Positions 1-16,264 of a stretch of DNA of 64,000 nucleotides are shown piece by piece. Under the pieces are notes generated by a model. It ran no database searches. It saw nothing but the letters and a program-made list of their open reading frames with translations, and was not told the DNA's origin. This stretch comes from Pseudomonas cremoricolorata DSM 17059 = NBRC 16634 (GTDB lineage Bacteria; Pseudomonadota; Gammaproteobacteria; Pseudomonadales; Pseudomonadaceae): contig NZ_AUEA01000001.1 in assembly GCF_000425745.1 (NCBI RefSeq), forward strand, positions 310,001 to 374,000, given 5' to 3'. Position 1 is the first letter of the stretch. Every line of letters starts with the position of its first letter. Both the position numbers and the translations under genes were made by a program.

Positions 1-32
1 CCTGCTGCACACCGATGCGGCAGGCTTTTCTG
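1..32 (+). terminator. Rho-independent terminator of a gene left of the window
   Basis: A 9-bp stem (cctgctgca at 1-9 with tgcggcagg at 16-24, one G-T pair) is followed by a short T run (cttttct). It probably ends the gene that lies outside the window and insulates the gltB leader. Confidence 0.6.
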
Positions 33-310
33 TCCCAGACTGCCGGCCAAAAGCCCCCTCCATGCAGTTCTGGCTGAAGCGTTTCACACGGCACAGGCCT
101 GACCACGGCGGTGCGTGCTAAAACATTCAAAATAGCGACATAAATTTTCAATGATGCGTCATGAAAATTTGTGGGCGTCGCTGCCCCTGTGCAACAATGG
201 AATTCCTTCACCCCACAAAAAAACTGGCAATCGACCAGTGTGGGCGTCAAGTGTCTGTTCTAAAAAGAGTTTAGCCTTCGTCGAGAGGCGAACCTGGTGA
301 GAAAGTGTCT
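33..310 (+). promoter_or_regulatory. gltB leader with an inverted repeat
   Basis: This non-coding leader holds an inverted repeat with 11 of 12 arm bases matching: cataaattttca at 139-150 and tgaaaatttgtg at 162-173. It is AT-rich against a GC-rich background, as expected of an operator or promoter region. A Shine-Dalgarno-like ggtgag at 295-300 precedes the ATG at 311. I cannot assign the regulator. Confidence 0.4.
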
Positions 311-4756
<4,446 letters not shown>

Positions 4757-4760
4757 CTAC

Positions 4761-4856
4761 AGCTGCAAGTGGCGAGCTGCAAGCTGCAAGTACAGGCAGC
4801 GCAGCTCGCTCGGCTTACGTGATCGTCTTGCAGCTTGCGGCTAATGGCTTGCAGCT
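4761..4856. repeat. Nested inverted repeats in the gltB-gltD spacer
   Basis: The spacer contains a perfect 12-bp inverted repeat (gcaagctgcaag at 4779-4790, cttgcagcttgc at 4827-4838) nested in a 9-bp one (agctgcaag at 4761-4769, cttgcagct at 4848-4856). Iterated gctgcaag words look like one of the REP-type intergenic elements common in Pseudomonas. The RNA could fold into a long hairpin between the two cistrons and affect the ratio of the two subunits; that is inference. Confidence 0.6.
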
Positions 4857-4874
4857 GCTGTTGAGAGGTTTTGA

Positions 4875-6296
<1,422 letters not shown>

Positions 6297-6453
6297 TCGA
6301 GGGTGCAGGCGCGGCCACAGCGGTCGCGTCTGCACCGCGCCAGCTCCCGACAATCTTGACCCAAAGCACCCATCGGGCAGAACGAGAGGCATCGTCCGTG
6401 CCTTTTCCTTCGGGGTCTGAGAAAATGCCGGCACTTTTTTGCCGGATGCCGAC

Positions 6454-7518
6454 ATGACTGCCCTGAAGAACGATCGTTTCCTGCGCGCACTGCTCAAGCA
6501 ACCCGTAGACGTCACGCCTGTCTGGATGATGCGCCAGGCCGGTCGCTATTTGCCTGAATACCGCGCCAGCCGTGCCAAGGCCGGCGACTTCATGAGCCTG
6601 TGCAAGAACCCGCAGTTCGCCTGCGAGGTCACCCTGCAACCGCTGGAGCGCTACCCGCTCGACGCGGCGATCCTGTTCTCCGACATCCTCACCATCCCCG
6701 ATGCCATGGGCCAGGGCCTGTACTTCGAAACCGGCGAAGGCCCGCGTTTCAAGAAGGTGGTCAGCAACCTGGCCGACATCGAGGCGCTGCCGGTGCCCGA
6801 TGCGCAGAAAGACCTCGGCTACGTCATGGACGCGGTCAGCACCATTCGCCGCGAACTCAATGGTCGTGTGCCGCTGATCGGCTTCTCCGGCAGCCCCTGG
6901 ACCCTGGCCACCTACATGGTCGAAGGCGGCTCGTCGAAAGACTTCCGCAAGATCAAGGCCATGGCCTACGACACCCCGCAAGCCCTGCACATGCTGCTCG
7001 ACAAGCTGGCGCAGTCGGTCACCAGCTACCTCAATGGGCAGATTCTGGCCGGGGCGCAGGCGGTGCAGATCTTCGATACCTGGGGCGGCAACCTGTCGTC
7101 GGCGGCGTATCAGGAATTCTCCCTGGCCTACATGCGCAAGATCGTCAGCGGCCTGATTCGCGAGCATGAAGGGCGCAAGGTACCGGTGATTCTGTTCACC
7201 AAGAACGGCGGCCTGTGGCTGGAAAGCATCGCCGATGCCGGGGCCGATGCGCTGGGCCTGGACTGGACCTGCGACATCGGCGAAGCACGTCAGCGCGTCG
7301 GTGGCAAAGTGGCCCTGCAAGGCAACATGGACCCTACCGTGCTGTATGCCAACCCTGCGGCGATCCGCAAGGAAGTGGCGCGCATTCTCGCCAGCTATGG
7401 CTCAGGCAGCGGCCATGTGTTCAACCTCGGCCACGGCATCACCCCGGAGGTCGACCCGGCCAATGCCGGCGTATTCATCAATGCCGTGCACGAGCTGTCG
7501 GCGCAGTACCACGGCTGA
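6454..7518 (+). CDS. hemE: Uroporphyrinogen decarboxylase
   Basis: HemE decarboxylates the four acetate side chains of uroporphyrinogen III to give coproporphyrinogen III in haem synthesis. The 354-residue product has the family signature [16 protein letters not shown] near the N-terminus, the second signature [17 protein letters not shown], and a C-terminal [12 protein letters not shown] with the conserved His. ATG 6454 gives the standard N-terminus MTALKNDRF; an in-frame TTG 15 bases upstream adds non-conserved residues. It follows gltD after about 160 bases holding GC-rich inverted repeats, so it may have its own promoter. Confidence 0.97.
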   Translation: MTALKNDRFLRALLKQPVDVTPVWMMRQAGRYLPEYRASRAKAGDFMSLCKNPQFACEVTLQPLERYPLDAAILFSDILTIPDAMGQGLYFETGEGPRFKKVVSNLADIEALPVPDAQKDLGYVMDAVSTIRRELNGRVPLIGFSGSPWTLATYMVEGGSSKDFRKIKAMAYDTPQALHMLLDKLAQSVTSYLNGQILAGAQAVQIFDTWGGNLSSAAYQEFSLAYMRKIVSGLIREHEGRKVPVILFTKNGGLWLESIADAGADALGLDWTCDIGEARQRVGGKVALQGNMDPTVLYANPAAIRKEVARILASYGSGSGHVFNLGHGITPEVDPANAGVFINAVHELSAQYHG

Positions 7519-7531
7519 ATTAGCGGGCGTT

Positions 7532-7554
7532 GGCCGGGCCGCAACGGCCTGGCC
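7532..7554. terminator. Hairpin between convergent hemE and MFS genes
   Basis: A 9-bp GC stem (ggccgggcc at 7532-7540, ggcctggcc at 7546-7554, one G-T pair) with a 5-base loop sits between two convergent genes. There is no clear T run on either side, so it is a weak terminator candidate. Confidence 0.4.
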
Positions 7555-7570
7555 CGTTGTCCACTGTCGA

Positions 7571-8824
7571 TCAGGCGGTCTTGGTCGGCAGTCGGCTCAG
7601 GTGCAGGGCGATCAGCAAAGCGATGGCTAACAGGCCGCCGATGAACAGGCCGATGCCGTTCCAGCCGCCCAGATGCCAGAACACCCCACCGGCCGTCCCG
7701 GCCACACTCGACCCTGCGTAGTAGCTGAACAGGTACAGCGATGATGCCTGGCCCTTGGCGGTGAGCGCACGGCGGCCGATCCAGCTGCTGGCCACCGAGT
7801 GCGCGCCGAAGAAACCGAAGGTGAACACCAGCATGCCGACGATGATCAGCGGCAGCGGCGTAGCCATGGTCAGCAGCATACCGCTGGCCATCACCACGAT
7901 GCTGGCCCAGAACACCCGGCGTCGACCGAGTTTGTCGGCCAGCGCGCCGACCTGCGCCGAGCTGTAGATGCCCGACAGGTAGACGATCGACAGCAGGCCG
8001 ACCAGCGCCTGATTCATGTGATACGGCCCGTCCAGCAAGCGGTAGCCGATGTAGTTGAACAGCGTGACGAACGCGCCCATGAGCAGGAACGCTTCGAGGA
8101 ACAGCCACGGCAGCCCGGCATCCTTGAAGTGCAGCACGAAGCCATCGAGCAGGCGCCGTGGACGCAACGATTGCGGGCGGAAATTGCGTGATTCGGGCAG
8201 CACCTTCCAGAACACCAGCGCCGCCACCAACGCCAGACCGCCCATGACCAGCAATGCCGTGTGCCAACTGACGAAATCGATCAGCACGCCGCTGATCAGC
8301 CGCCCGCACATACCGCCGATGGCGTTGCCGCCGATGTACAGGCCCATCGCCAGGCCGATGTGCTGCGGGGCGATTTCTTCGCTCAGGTAAGTCATCGCCA
8401 CTGCCGCCAGACCGCTCAGCGAAAGACCTACCAAGGCGCGACTGACGAGGACCGTTTCCCAAGTTGGCATGACCGCGCTGGCGAGGGTCGCAAGCGCGGC
8501 GCAGAGCAGCGCGAAGACCATTACCGGCTTGCGTCCGATACGGTCGGAAATCGGCCCGGTGATCAGCAGCCCGATGGCCAGCATCGCCGTGGACACCGAC
8601 AGCACCAGGCTGCTCTGCGCAGCATTGATGGCGAACTCGTGCGACAGCAGCGGCATCATCGGCTGCACGCAGTAGAGCAGGGCAAAGGTTGCGAAGCCGC
8701 CGCTGAACAGTGCCAGCACGGTCTTCATGAACGCTGGCGATCCTTTCTCGATCCAGATATCGGTCACCGAGGCGGCCAGGGCAGGCGCAGCAGGGGAAGG
8801 CAATGGGGCTACAGCGGATTTCAC
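7571..8824 (-). CDS. MFS transporter, YnfM-like efflux family
   Basis: A 417-residue inner-membrane protein with 12 predicted hydrophobic segments and the MFS loop motif GPISDRIGRKPV between TM2 and TM3. A second half-copy (GALADKLGRRRV) lies in the C-terminal half. Overall resemblance is to the YnfM/arabinose-efflux-like drug:proton antiporters; the substrate is unknown. The GTG start at 8824 is chosen because gaggtag lies 7 bases upstream; the longer reading frame adds an unlikely N-terminus. It is divergent from a LysR gene 122 bases away, which probably controls it. Confidence 0.88.
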   Translation of the reverse strand: MKSAVAPLPSPAAPALAASVTDIWIEKGSPAFMKTVLALFSGGFATFALLYCVQPMMPLLSHEFAINAAQSSLVLSVSTAMLAIGLLITGPISDRIGRKPVMVFALLCAALATLASAVMPTWETVLVSRALVGLSLSGLAAVAMTYLSEEIAPQHIGLAMGLYIGGNAIGGMCGRLISGVLIDFVSWHTALLVMGGLALVAALVFWKVLPESRNFRPQSLRPRRLLDGFVLHFKDAGLPWLFLEAFLLMGAFVTLFNYIGYRLLDGPYHMNQALVGLLSIVYLSGIYSSAQVGALADKLGRRRVFWASIVVMASGMLLTMATPLPLIIVGMLVFTFGFFGAHSVASSWIGRRALTAKGQASSLYLFSYYAGSSVAGTAGGVFWHLGGWNGIGLFIGGLLAIALLIALHLSRLPTKTA

Positions 8825-8879
8825 GAAGTCTACCTCGGGTGGGGCGGCATGCAGGCAATGGAAAAAATCATATAGCTGG

Positions 8880-8890
8880 CTAATGATTAG
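8880..8890. promoter_or_regulatory. Palindrome in the divergent MFS/LysR spacer
   Basis: ctaatgattag is a perfect 11-base dyad in an AT-rich stretch between the divergent genes. LysR proteins usually bind such dyads upstream of the gene they control. It is a candidate operator only. Confidence 0.4.
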
Positions 8891-8946
8891 TTCCAATATA
8901 TTGTTCGACCTATTTGAGAGCTTTCACGACCTATTGAGGAGTTGCC

Positions 8947-9837
8947 ATGGAGCTGCGCCATTTGCGTTATTTCATTGCCGTGGCCGAGGAACTGCACTTC
9001 GGCCGCGCCGCGCAGCAACTGGGCATTTCCCAGCCGCCGCTGAGCCAGCAGATTCAGGCGCTGGAGCACGAGCTCGGCGCACGGCTGTTCGAGCGCACCA
9101 ACCGCCGGGTCGAGTTGAGTGAGGCTGGCAGGCTGTTTCTCGATGAAGCGCGCCAGGTGCTGGCACAGGTGGAAAAAGCCGCCGATGTGGCGCGCCGGGC
9201 GCAATTGGGCGAGCTGGGCGAAATGAAGATCGGCTTCACCTCATCGGCGCCGTTCACCTCGAAGATTCCCAAGGCCCTGTATGCCTTCCGCCAGCGCTTC
9301 CCCGCCGTGCACCTGGACCTCAAGGAGATGAGCAGCCGCGATGTGGCGGCCGGGGTGTTCGATGAGTCGATCGAGGTCGGCCTGATGCGGCCCATGCCGC
9401 TGCCTGAAGGGCTGGTGGTCACCGAGTTGCTGCGCGAACCGCTGGTGGCGGTGCTCAATGCCTCGCACGCGCTGGCGCAGGGCAGCGAAGCCGGCCTGTA
9501 CATGGCGCAGTTGGCCGACGAGCCATTCGTGTTTTTCCCACGCAGCTATGGCAGCGGTCTGCACGCGCAGTTACTGAGCCTGGCACGACAGGCCGGCTTC
9601 ACCCCGCACTTCACTCAGGAAGTCGGCGAAGCCATGACCATCATCGGCCTGGTATCGGCGGGGCTGGGGGTGTCGGTGCTGCCGGCGTCTTACCAGCGCA
9701 TGCGCATCGAAGGGGTGGTGTATCGCACCCTGCTCGACGAAGACGCCATCACCGCGGTGTGGCTGGTGCAGCGTCAGCATGGCAATTCGGCAATGGCCCG
9801 GGCCTTTGCCGAATTGCTGGTGGAAGGCGCGCGCTGA
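8947..9837 (+). CDS. LysR-type transcriptional regulator
   Basis: A 296-residue LTTR with the classic N-terminal winged helix (MELRHLRYFIAVAEELHFGRAA, LGISQPPLSQQIQALE, LFERTNRRVELSEAG; residues 1-60) and a periplasmic-binding-protein-like effector domain (about 90-290). The N-terminus resembles the CatM/BenM/CbbR branch, but the effector cannot be read from sequence. Its divergence from the MFS exporter suggests local control plus autoregulation. gagg precedes the ATG. Confidence 0.93.
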   Translation: MELRHLRYFIAVAEELHFGRAAQQLGISQPPLSQQIQALEHELGARLFERTNRRVELSEAGRLFLDEARQVLAQVEKAADVARRAQLGELGEMKIGFTSSAPFTSKIPKALYAFRQRFPAVHLDLKEMSSRDVAAGVFDESIEVGLMRPMPLPEGLVVTELLREPLVAVLNASHALAQGSEAGLYMAQLADEPFVFFPRSYGSGLHAQLLSLARQAGFTPHFTQEVGEAMTIIGLVSAGLGVSVLPASYQRMRIEGVVYRTLLDEDAITAVWLVQRQHGNSAMARAFAELLVEGAR

Positions 9838-9838
9838 C

Positions 9839-11230
9839 TCAGGTGTGCTTGAGCTGCACGTGCTCGTCGGCAGCCAAGACCTGGGCGTCGGTCTGCTTGA
9901 GCAACTGACTGGTGACCATGCCGGCGGTCATCGAACCGTTGACGTTGAGCGCCGTGCGGCCCATGTCGATCAGCGGCTCGACCGAGATCAGCAACGCCAC
10001 CAGTTCAACCGGCAGGCCCATGGCCGGCAGCACGATCAAAGCGGCAAACGTGGCGCCGCCACCGACGCCTGCGACGCCTACCGAGCTGAGGGTGACGATC
10101 GCCACCAAGGTGGCGATCCACAGCGGGTCGAACGGGTCGATGCCCACGGTGGGGGCGACCATCACCGCCAGCATCGCCGGGTACAGGCCCGCGCAGCCGT
10201 TCTGGCCAATGGTGGTGCCGAACGACGCGCTGAAGCTTGCGATCGACTGCGGCACGCCCAGGCGCAGGGTCTGCGCTTCGATGTTCAGCGGAATGCTGGC
10301 GGCACTGGAGCGGCTGGTGAAAGCGAAGGTCAGCACCGGCCAGACCTTGCGCAGGAAGCGCAGCGGGCTGACGCCGATGGCGCTGAGGATCAGCCCATGG
10401 ACCACGAACATCAGCCCAAGGCCCAGGTACGACACCACCACGAAGCTGCCCAGCTTGAGGATGTCGTCGAGGTTGGAGCTGGCCACCACTTTCGCCATCA
10501 GCGCCAACACGCCGTAGGGGGTGAGCTTCATCACCAGGCGCACCAGGCGCATGACCCAGGCTTGCAGGGTGTCGATGGCCGACAGCGCGCGGTTGCCCTT
10601 TTCGGCATCGTCGCGCACCAACTGCAGCGCCGCCATGCCGAGGAACACCGCGAAGATCACCACGCTGATGATCGAGGTCGGTTTGGCCCGCGCCAGATCA
10701 CCGACCGGGTTGCTTGGGATGAACGACAGCAGCAATTGCGGCACGTTGAGGTCGGCGACCTTGCCGGCGTAGTCGGCGTGGATAGCCTGCAACCGAGCGC
10801 TTTCCTGCACGCCAGCGATCAGCCCCTCGGCGCTGAGGCCGAACAGGTTGGTCAGCAGGATGCCGATCAGCGCGGCGATGGCGGTGGTGATCAGCAGCGT
10901 GCCGATGCTCAGCACGCTGATGCGGCCCAGGGAGGAGGCGTTGTGCAGACGCGCCACGGCGCTGAGGATCGAGGCGAAGATCAGCGGCATGACGATCATC
11001 TGCAACAGCCCGACATAGCCGTTGCCGACCAGGTCGAGCCAGCCGATGGTGGCCTTGAGCACCGGGTGCCCGGCGCCGTACAGGGTGTGCAGCACCAGGC
11101 CGAACAACACGCCAAGCACCAGGCCGAGCAAGACTTTTTTCGCCAGGCTCCAGTCGGTACGCCGGGTTTGCGCCAGGCCCAGTAGCAGGGCCAGGAACGC
11201 CAGAAGATTGAGGGACAGCGGCAGGTTCAT
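9839..11230 (-). CDS. tcyP: L-cystine:proton symporter, dicarboxylate/amino acid:cation symporter family
   Basis: A 463-residue inner-membrane symporter of the DAACS family, closest in pattern to TcyP/YdjN cystine importers. The serine-rich hairpin motif ([16 protein letters not shown]), [22 protein letters not shown] and the C-terminal [11 protein letters not shown] substrate/cation-binding helix are all present. The start at 11230 is placed after a ggagc ribosome site; a longer frame to 11284 adds a non-conserved leader. It is convergent with the LysR gene with only one base between stops. Substrate assignment is by family resemblance. Confidence 0.85.
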   Translation of the reverse strand: MNLPLSLNLLAFLALLLGLAQTRRTDWSLAKKVLLGLVLGVLFGLVLHTLYGAGHPVLKATIGWLDLVGNGYVGLLQMIVMPLIFASILSAVARLHNASSLGRISVLSIGTLLITTAIAALIGILLTNLFGLSAEGLIAGVQESARLQAIHADYAGKVADLNVPQLLLSFIPSNPVGDLARAKPTSIISVVIFAVFLGMAALQLVRDDAEKGNRALSAIDTLQAWVMRLVRLVMKLTPYGVLALMAKVVASSNLDDILKLGSFVVVSYLGLGLMFVVHGLILSAIGVSPLRFLRKVWPVLTFAFTSRSSAASIPLNIEAQTLRLGVPQSIASFSASFGTTIGQNGCAGLYPAMLAVMVAPTVGIDPFDPLWIATLVAIVTLSSVGVAGVGGGATFAALIVLPAMGLPVELVALLISVEPLIDMGRTALNVNGSMTAGMVTSQLLKQTDAQVLAADEHVQLKHT

Positions 11231-11473
11231 TGAAGCTCCAGAACGAAGAAGCAGGGGGCATCGAGGGTATTGCGCGATTGCCAACCGGAAATGCTAACAG
11301 CCTGAAAGCCAAGCAATTTATACCCAAATCGAATGTGCATAGTCGTTTCTGGAATATGCACGGGTCGCCAGCGGATATGCAGTAGGCGCTTTCAGCATCG
11401 AATGGGTCGTTGTCATACAGCGCGGGCAGGATTCGTCGACTAGTTTGTTCAGGTCATTTCAGGAGATGCCTGC

Positions 11474-12529
11474 ATGAAGTTCGCACCCAAAGCAGCTGCC
11501 GTCGCGTTGTCCCTGTTGTTCAGCGTTCACGCCTCGGCGACCGAACTCAAGCATTGGCCGGCCGACGCCGCCAAGCAGCTCGACAGCATGATTGCCGCCA
11601 ACGCCAACAAGGGTAACTACGCGGTGTTCGACATGGACAACACCAGTTACCGCTACGACCTTGAAGAATCGCTGCTGCCATTCATGGAGAACAAGGGCCT
11701 GCTGACCCGCGACAAACTCGACCCGTCGCTCAAGCTGATGCCGTTCAAGGACACAGCCGAGCACAAGGAAAGCCTGTTCAGCTACTACTACCGGCTGTGC
11801 GAACTCGACGACATGGTCTGCTACCCGTGGATCGCCCAAGTGTTTTCAGGCTTTACCCTCAAGGAGCTGAAGGTTCAGGTCGATGAGCTGATGGCCTCGG
11901 GCAAACCCATTCCTGCGACCTACTTCGAAGGCGATCAGCTCAAGACCACCGAGGTACAACCGCCCAAGGTCTTCGTCGGCCAGACCGAGCTGTACAACAA
12001 GCTGATGGAGAATGGCATCGAGGTCTACGTGATCACCGCAGCGGGCGAAGAGCTGGTACGCATGGTGGCCTCCGATCCCAAGTACGGCTACAACGTCAAA
12101 CCGCAGAACGTGATTGGCGTCACCCAACTGCTCAAGGACCGCAGCAATGGCCAACTCACCACCGCGCGCAAGCAGATCAGCGCCGGGCACTACGATCCCA
12201 AGGCCAACGAGAACCTCGAACTGACCCCCTACCTGTGGACTCCAGCCACCTGGATGGCCGGCAAGCAGGCGGCCATTCTCACTTACATCGATGAATGGAA
12301 ACGCCCGGTGCTGGTCGGCGGCGACACCCCCACCAGTGATGGCTACATGCTGTTCCACGGCGTCGATGTCGACAAAGGCGGCATCCACCTGTGGATCAAC
12401 CGCAAGCCCAAGTACATGGACCAGCTCAACGCCATGATCGCCAAGAATGCTGCTGCACAAGCCAAAGAAGGGCTGCCGGTGACGGCGGACAAGAACTGGG
12501 TGATCGTGACGCCTGAACAAATTCAGTAG
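11474..12529 (+). CDS. pchP: Phosphorylcholine phosphatase, HAD family
   Basis: A periplasmic HAD-superfamily phosphatase that releases phosphate from phosphorylcholine and lets Pseudomonas use host-derived choline. The 351-residue product begins with a Sec signal peptide (cleavage near HASA-TE, about residue 22). HAD motif I is VFDMDNTSYRYD (nucleophile Asp in DMDNT), motif II is VITAAGE and motif III is GGDTPTSDGYM. This set matches the Pseudomonas PchP family rather than generic HAD hydrolases. aggag lies a few bases before the ATG. Confidence 0.88.
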   Translation: MKFAPKAAAVALSLLFSVHASATELKHWPADAAKQLDSMIAANANKGNYAVFDMDNTSYRYDLEESLLPFMENKGLLTRDKLDPSLKLMPFKDTAEHKESLFSYYYRLCELDDMVCYPWIAQVFSGFTLKELKVQVDELMASGKPIPATYFEGDQLKTTEVQPPKVFVGQTELYNKLMENGIEVYVITAAGEELVRMVASDPKYGYNVKPQNVIGVTQLLKDRSNGQLTTARKQISAGHYDPKANENLELTPYLWTPATWMAGKQAAILTYIDEWKRPVLVGGDTPTSDGYMLFHGVDVDKGGIHLWINRKPKYMDQLNAMIAKNAAAQAKEGLPVTADKNWVIVTPEQIQ

Positions 12530-12617
12530 GCGTTGGTTAGAACCCTTGGTCCTTGCAAAGATTATCCGGCATCTATGGTTGATGGCATATGGATATCATC
12601 TGTTGCAGGAGCTTGCC

Positions 12618-13281
12618 TTGGCTATTCGTGATCAGAAATTCATCTACCACCTCACCAGCCTGCGGAATGTTCGATCCATATTGCAGCGCGGCTTGCTTCC
12701 CAGATCACTGCTGGGAGCGGGCTTCGCTGACATCGCGGATCAGCAGATCATCGAGGGCAGGCGGCGTGCGGCGCTGGAACAATTTGTACCGTTTCACTGG
12801 TTTGCCAAAAATCCTTTCGATGGCAGGGTGCACAGGGATCGGCCAGATGAGCATTTCGTGCTGATAGCCGTGACTAGAGCGCATGCGAAGCAGAACAATT
12901 TGGGGTGTGCAGCAGCGACGCAACGAAGAAATCGTGATTCTTGTCTCCAGCCTGTACCATGCCCGGTCGCTTAACCTGCGGTTTGTGTTCACCGACGCTC
13001 ATGCCTATCCGTATTGGTCTGGCTACTACAGTGATCTCAGTCAGTTGGACAACATCGATTGGGAGATCCTGCAGCGTAGGGATTTCAAACGCGACCCAGA
13101 TGATCCTCGAAAGATGGAACGCTATCAGGCTGAGGCACTCATCCATGAGCATGTCCCGGTGACCGGCCTGCTTGGAATTATTTGCTACAACGACGCTTCG
13201 AAGAGACGTGTCGACGGTGAGGTTCAGCAGCGTCAGCTGAGCATTCCTGTCCATGCTCGCCCTGGGTGGTATTTCCAATGA
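12618..13281 (+). pseudogene. darT: DarT-family DNA ADP-ribosyltransferase toxin, frameshifted
   Basis: DarT toxins attach ADP-ribose to thymidine in single-stranded DNA and are countered by DarG. The first frame gives the NAD-binding start (KFIYHLTSLRNVRSILQRGL) and the PFHWFAKNPF region. The second frame, offset by +1, gives the catalytic-Glu segment (ERYQAEALIHEHVP). The frames join at the GGGG run at 12902-12905: with one G fewer the protein reads NNLGVQQRRNEEIV and totals about 220 residues, the usual DarT length. As given, the product stops at 12974 and lacks the catalytic Glu. The TTG start at 12618 has caggag 6 bases upstream. A sequencing error cannot be excluded. Confidence 0.8.
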
Positions 13282-14366
13282 TCCGATTTGTTCAAGGTAA
13301 CCTGCTCGAGGCTGAGGCCGAGGCGCTGGTCAATACAGTCAACACCGTCGGGGTGATGGGCAAGGGTATTGCACTGATGTTCAAGGAGCGCTTCGCCGAA
13401 AACTACTCACTGTACAGGGCCGCGTGTCAGGCAAAAGAGGTGGTGACCGGCAAGATGTTCGTAACTGCGGTGAATGAGTTGGGCGGGCCTCGCTGGATCG
13501 TGAATTTTCCCACCAAGCGCCATTGGCGTTCGCCATCGCAAATCGACTGGATCACCGACGGATTGCATGACCTGCGTGGCTTTATCATCGAACAAGGGCT
13601 GGAATCGATTGCCATTCCGCCTCTGGGTGCTGGGAACGGTGGCCTGCCATGGGCTGTTGTACGCGACCAGATTGAAGCTGTGCTTGGCGATTTGCAGGCG
13701 GATATCCTGGTGTTCGAGCCTACTACCCACTATCAGAATGTTTCCAAACGCAGTGGTGTAGAAGAACTGACTCCCGCGCGTGCACTCATTGCAGAGCTGG
13801 TGCGTCGTTACTGGGTATTGGGCATGGAGTGCAGTTTGCTTGAGATTCAGAAACTGGCATGGTTTCTCGAGCGCGCCATCGAACGATTCATTCCTGGGGA
13901 TAACCCGTTACAGCTCAAGTTTATCGCGCATAAGTACGGCCCCTATGCCAACCGGCTTGAGCACCTGCTCGATAATCTCGACGGCAGCTATTTACATTGC
14001 GCCAAGCGCATCAGCGATGCGGAGCCATCAGATGTGATCTGGTTTGACGAGAGCCGTAAAACGTATGTGCAAACCTATTTGAATAGCCAGGCGAAAGCTT
14101 ACCTTCCTGCCTTGGAGTTCACTGCCGATTTGATCGATGGCTTCGAATCACCCTTCGGCATGGAGCTCTTGGCTACTGTCGACTGGCTACTTTACAGAGA
14201 GGCGATCGAACCCGACGTTGCAGCGGTTCGAGAGCGGCTCGCGCATTGGTCTGGACCCGCCGCCAGTGCGGCGCGAAAGAGCAAGTTGTTCGACGATCAA
14301 GCGATCGGGATTGCGCTGGATAAGCTTTCGTCATTTCAGTCGAAAGCGATTGTTTCGCTTCAATAG
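13278..14366 (+). CDS. darG: DarG antitoxin, macrodomain DNA ADP-ribosylglycohydrolase
   Basis: The antitoxin of the DarTG pair. Its N-terminal macrodomain (about 1-150) removes ADP-ribose from thymidine: [19 protein letters not shown] and [14 protein letters not shown] form the ADP-ribose site, with [13 protein letters not shown] later. The C-terminal half (about 165-362) is the helical DarG part that binds the toxin. ATG 13278 overlaps the darT stop as ATGA, the usual coupling for this pair. The product is 362 residues and intact even though the toxin frame is broken. Base composition is lower in GC than the flanking core genes, consistent with acquisition. Confidence 0.9.
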   Translation: MIRFVQGNLLEAEAEALVNTVNTVGVMGKGIALMFKERFAENYSLYRAACQAKEVVTGKMFVTAVNELGGPRWIVNFPTKRHWRSPSQIDWITDGLHDLRGFIIEQGLESIAIPPLGAGNGGLPWAVVRDQIEAVLGDLQADILVFEPTTHYQNVSKRSGVEELTPARALIAELVRRYWVLGMECSLLEIQKLAWFLERAIERFIPGDNPLQLKFIAHKYGPYANRLEHLLDNLDGSYLHCAKRISDAEPSDVIWFDESRKTYVQTYLNSQAKAYLPALEFTADLIDGFESPFGMELLATVDWLLYREAIEPDVAAVRERLAHWSGPAASAARKSKLFDDQAIGIALDKLSSFQSKAIVSLQ

Positions 14367-14376
14367 CCTACCCAAG

Positions 14377-14403
14377 AAAACCGGCGCCCAAGACGCCGGT
14401 TTT
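14377..14403. terminator. Bidirectional terminator between darG and ilvD
   Basis: A perfect 10-bp stem, aaaaccggcg (14377-14386) with cgccggtttt (14394-14403), has a 7-base loop and T runs on both strands. It can end darTG and ilvD. Confidence 0.9.
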
Positions 14404-14422
14404 AATTCAAGCCAGCACAGAA

Positions 14423-16264
14423 TCAAAGCCCGTCGAGCATCGCCTTGTTACGCACAGCCCCTTTGTCGGCGCTGGTCGCCAGCAGGGCGTAGGCCTTGAG
14501 GGCGGTGGTCACTTTGCGTGGGCGCACTTCCACCGGCTTCCAGCCTTTCTTGTCCTGCTCGATGCGGCGGTGGGCCAGTTCTTCGTCGCTGACCAGCAGG
14601 TTGATGGACCGGTTGGGGATGTCGATCAGCACTTTGTCGCCGTCCTGCACCAGGCCGATGGCGCCGCCAGCGGCAGCCTCAGGGGAGGCGTGGCCGATGG
14701 ACAGGCCCGAGGTGCCGCCGGAGAAGCGACCGTCGGTGAGCAGTGCGCAAGCTTTGCCCAGGCCCTTGGACTTGAGGTACGAGGTCGGGTAGAGCATTTC
14801 CTGCATACCTGGGCCGCCTTTCGGGCCTTCGTAGCGGATGATGACGATGTCGCCCGCCTTCACTTCGTCGGCGAGGATGCCGCGCACGGCGCTGTCCTGG
14901 CTTTCGAAGATCTTGGCATTGCCTTCGAACACGTGAATCGACTCATCGACACCGGCGGTCTTCACCACGCAGCCATCGAGGGCGATGTTGCCGTACAGCA
15001 CGGCCAGGCCGCCTTCTTGCGAGTAGGCATGCTCGAAGCTGCGGATGCAGCCGTTCTCGCGGTCGTCGTCGAGGGTGTCCCAACGGGTCGACTGGCTGAA
15101 TGCGGTTTGCGTAGGGATGCCGGCCGGGCCTGCCTTGAAGAAGGTGTGCACGGCTTCATCGTCGGTTTGGGTGATGTCCCATTTGGCGATGGCCTCTTCC
15201 ATGCTCGGCGAGTGCACGGTCGGCAGGTCGGTGTGCAGCAGGCCGCCACGGGCCAGCGAGCCGAGGATGCTGAAGATACCGCCGGCGCGGTGCACATCCT
15301 CCATGTGGTACTTCTGGATGTTCGGCGCCACTTTGCACAGCTGCGGCACCAGGCGCGACAGGCGATCGATGTCACGCAGGTCGAACTGCACCTCCGCTTC
15401 CTGCGCGGCCGCCAACAGGTGGAGGATGGTGTTGGTCGAGCCGCCCATGGCGATGTCCAGCATCATGGCGTTCTCGAACGCCTTGAAGTTGGCGATGCTA
15501 CGCGGCAGCACCGACGCGTCACCCTCGCCGTAGTAGCGCTTGCACAACTCGACGATGGTGCGCCCGGCGGTGAGGAACAGTTGCTCGCGGTCGGAGTGGG
15601 TGGCCAGGGTCGAGCCGTTGCCCGGCAGGGCCAGGCCCAGGGCTTCGGTGAGGCAGTTCATCGAGTTGGCGGTGAACATGCCCGAGCAGGAGCCGCACGT
15701 CGGGCAGGCGCTGCGCTCGTATTCGGCGACTTTCTCGTCGGAGGCCGAGCTGTCGGCGGCAATGACCATGGCATCGACCAGGTCCAGGCCGTGGCTGGCC
15801 AGCTTGGTCTTGCCGGCTTCCATAGGCCCGCCGGAAACGAAGATCACCGGAACGTTCAGGCGCAGCGCGGCCATGAGCATGCCGGGGGTGATCTTGTCGC
15901 AGTTGGAGATGCACACGATGGCGTCGGCGCAGTGGGCGTTGACCATGTATTCGACGGCGTCGGCGATGATCTCGCGGCTGGGCAGCGAATAAAGCATGCC
16001 GTCGTGGCCCATGGCGATGCCGTCATCGACCGCGATGGTGTTGAATTCCTTGGCCACGCCACCGGCGCGCTCGATCTCGCGGGCGACCAGCTGGCCCAGG
16101 TCCTTCAGGTGCACATGGCCTGGGACGAACTGGGTGAACGAGTTGGCGATGGCGATGATCGGTTTCTTGAAGTCTTCGTCCTTCATCCCGGTGGCGCGCC
16201 ACAGGGCGCGGGCGCCGGCCATGTTGCGGCCGTGGGTGGAGGTCTTGGAACGATAATCAGGCAT
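14423..16264 (-). CDS. ilvD: Dihydroxy-acid dehydratase
   Basis: IlvD dehydrates 2,3-dihydroxy-isovalerate and its isoleucine-pathway homologue to the 2-keto acids, the third common step of branched-chain amino acid synthesis. The 613-residue protein contains the Fe-S/Mg signature [10 protein letters not shown] (Cys122, Lys124), [19 protein letters not shown] and the C-terminal [20 protein letters not shown]. Length and N-terminus ([19 protein letters not shown]) match the long bacterial type. aggag precedes the ATG. It stands alone, facing darG and divergent from the DUF4153 gene. Confidence 0.97.
   Translation of the reverse strand: MPDYRSKTSTHGRNMAGARALWRATGMKDEDFKKPIIAIANSFTQFVPGHVHLKDLGQLVAREIERAGGVAKEFNTIAVDDGIAMGHDGMLYSLPSREIIADAVEYMVNAHCADAIVCISNCDKITPGMLMAALRLNVPVIFVSGGPMEAGKTKLASHGLDLVDAMVIAADSSASDEKVAEYERSACPTCGSCSGMFTANSMNCLTEALGLALPGNGSTLATHSDREQLFLTAGRTIVELCKRYYGEGDASVLPRSIANFKAFENAMMLDIAMGGSTNTILHLLAAAQEAEVQFDLRDIDRLSRLVPQLCKVAPNIQKYHMEDVHRAGGIFSILGSLARGGLLHTDLPTVHSPSMEEAIAKWDITQTDDEAVHTFFKAGPAGIPTQTAFSQSTRWDTLDDDRENGCIRSFEHAYSQEGGLAVLYGNIALDGCVVKTAGVDESIHVFEGNAKIFESQDSAVRGILADEVKAGDIVIIRYEGPKGGPGMQEMLYPTSYLKSKGLGKACALLTDGRFSGGTSGLSIGHASPEAAAGGAIGLVQDGDKVLIDIPNRSINLLVSDEELAHRRIEQDKKGWKPVEVRPRKVTTALKAYALLATSADKGAVRNKAMLDGL

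Noticed and set aside
6301..6334. A terminator between gltD and hemE
   Set aside because: ggtgcag and ctgcacc can pair, but the stem is interrupted and no T run follows, so it was not listed.
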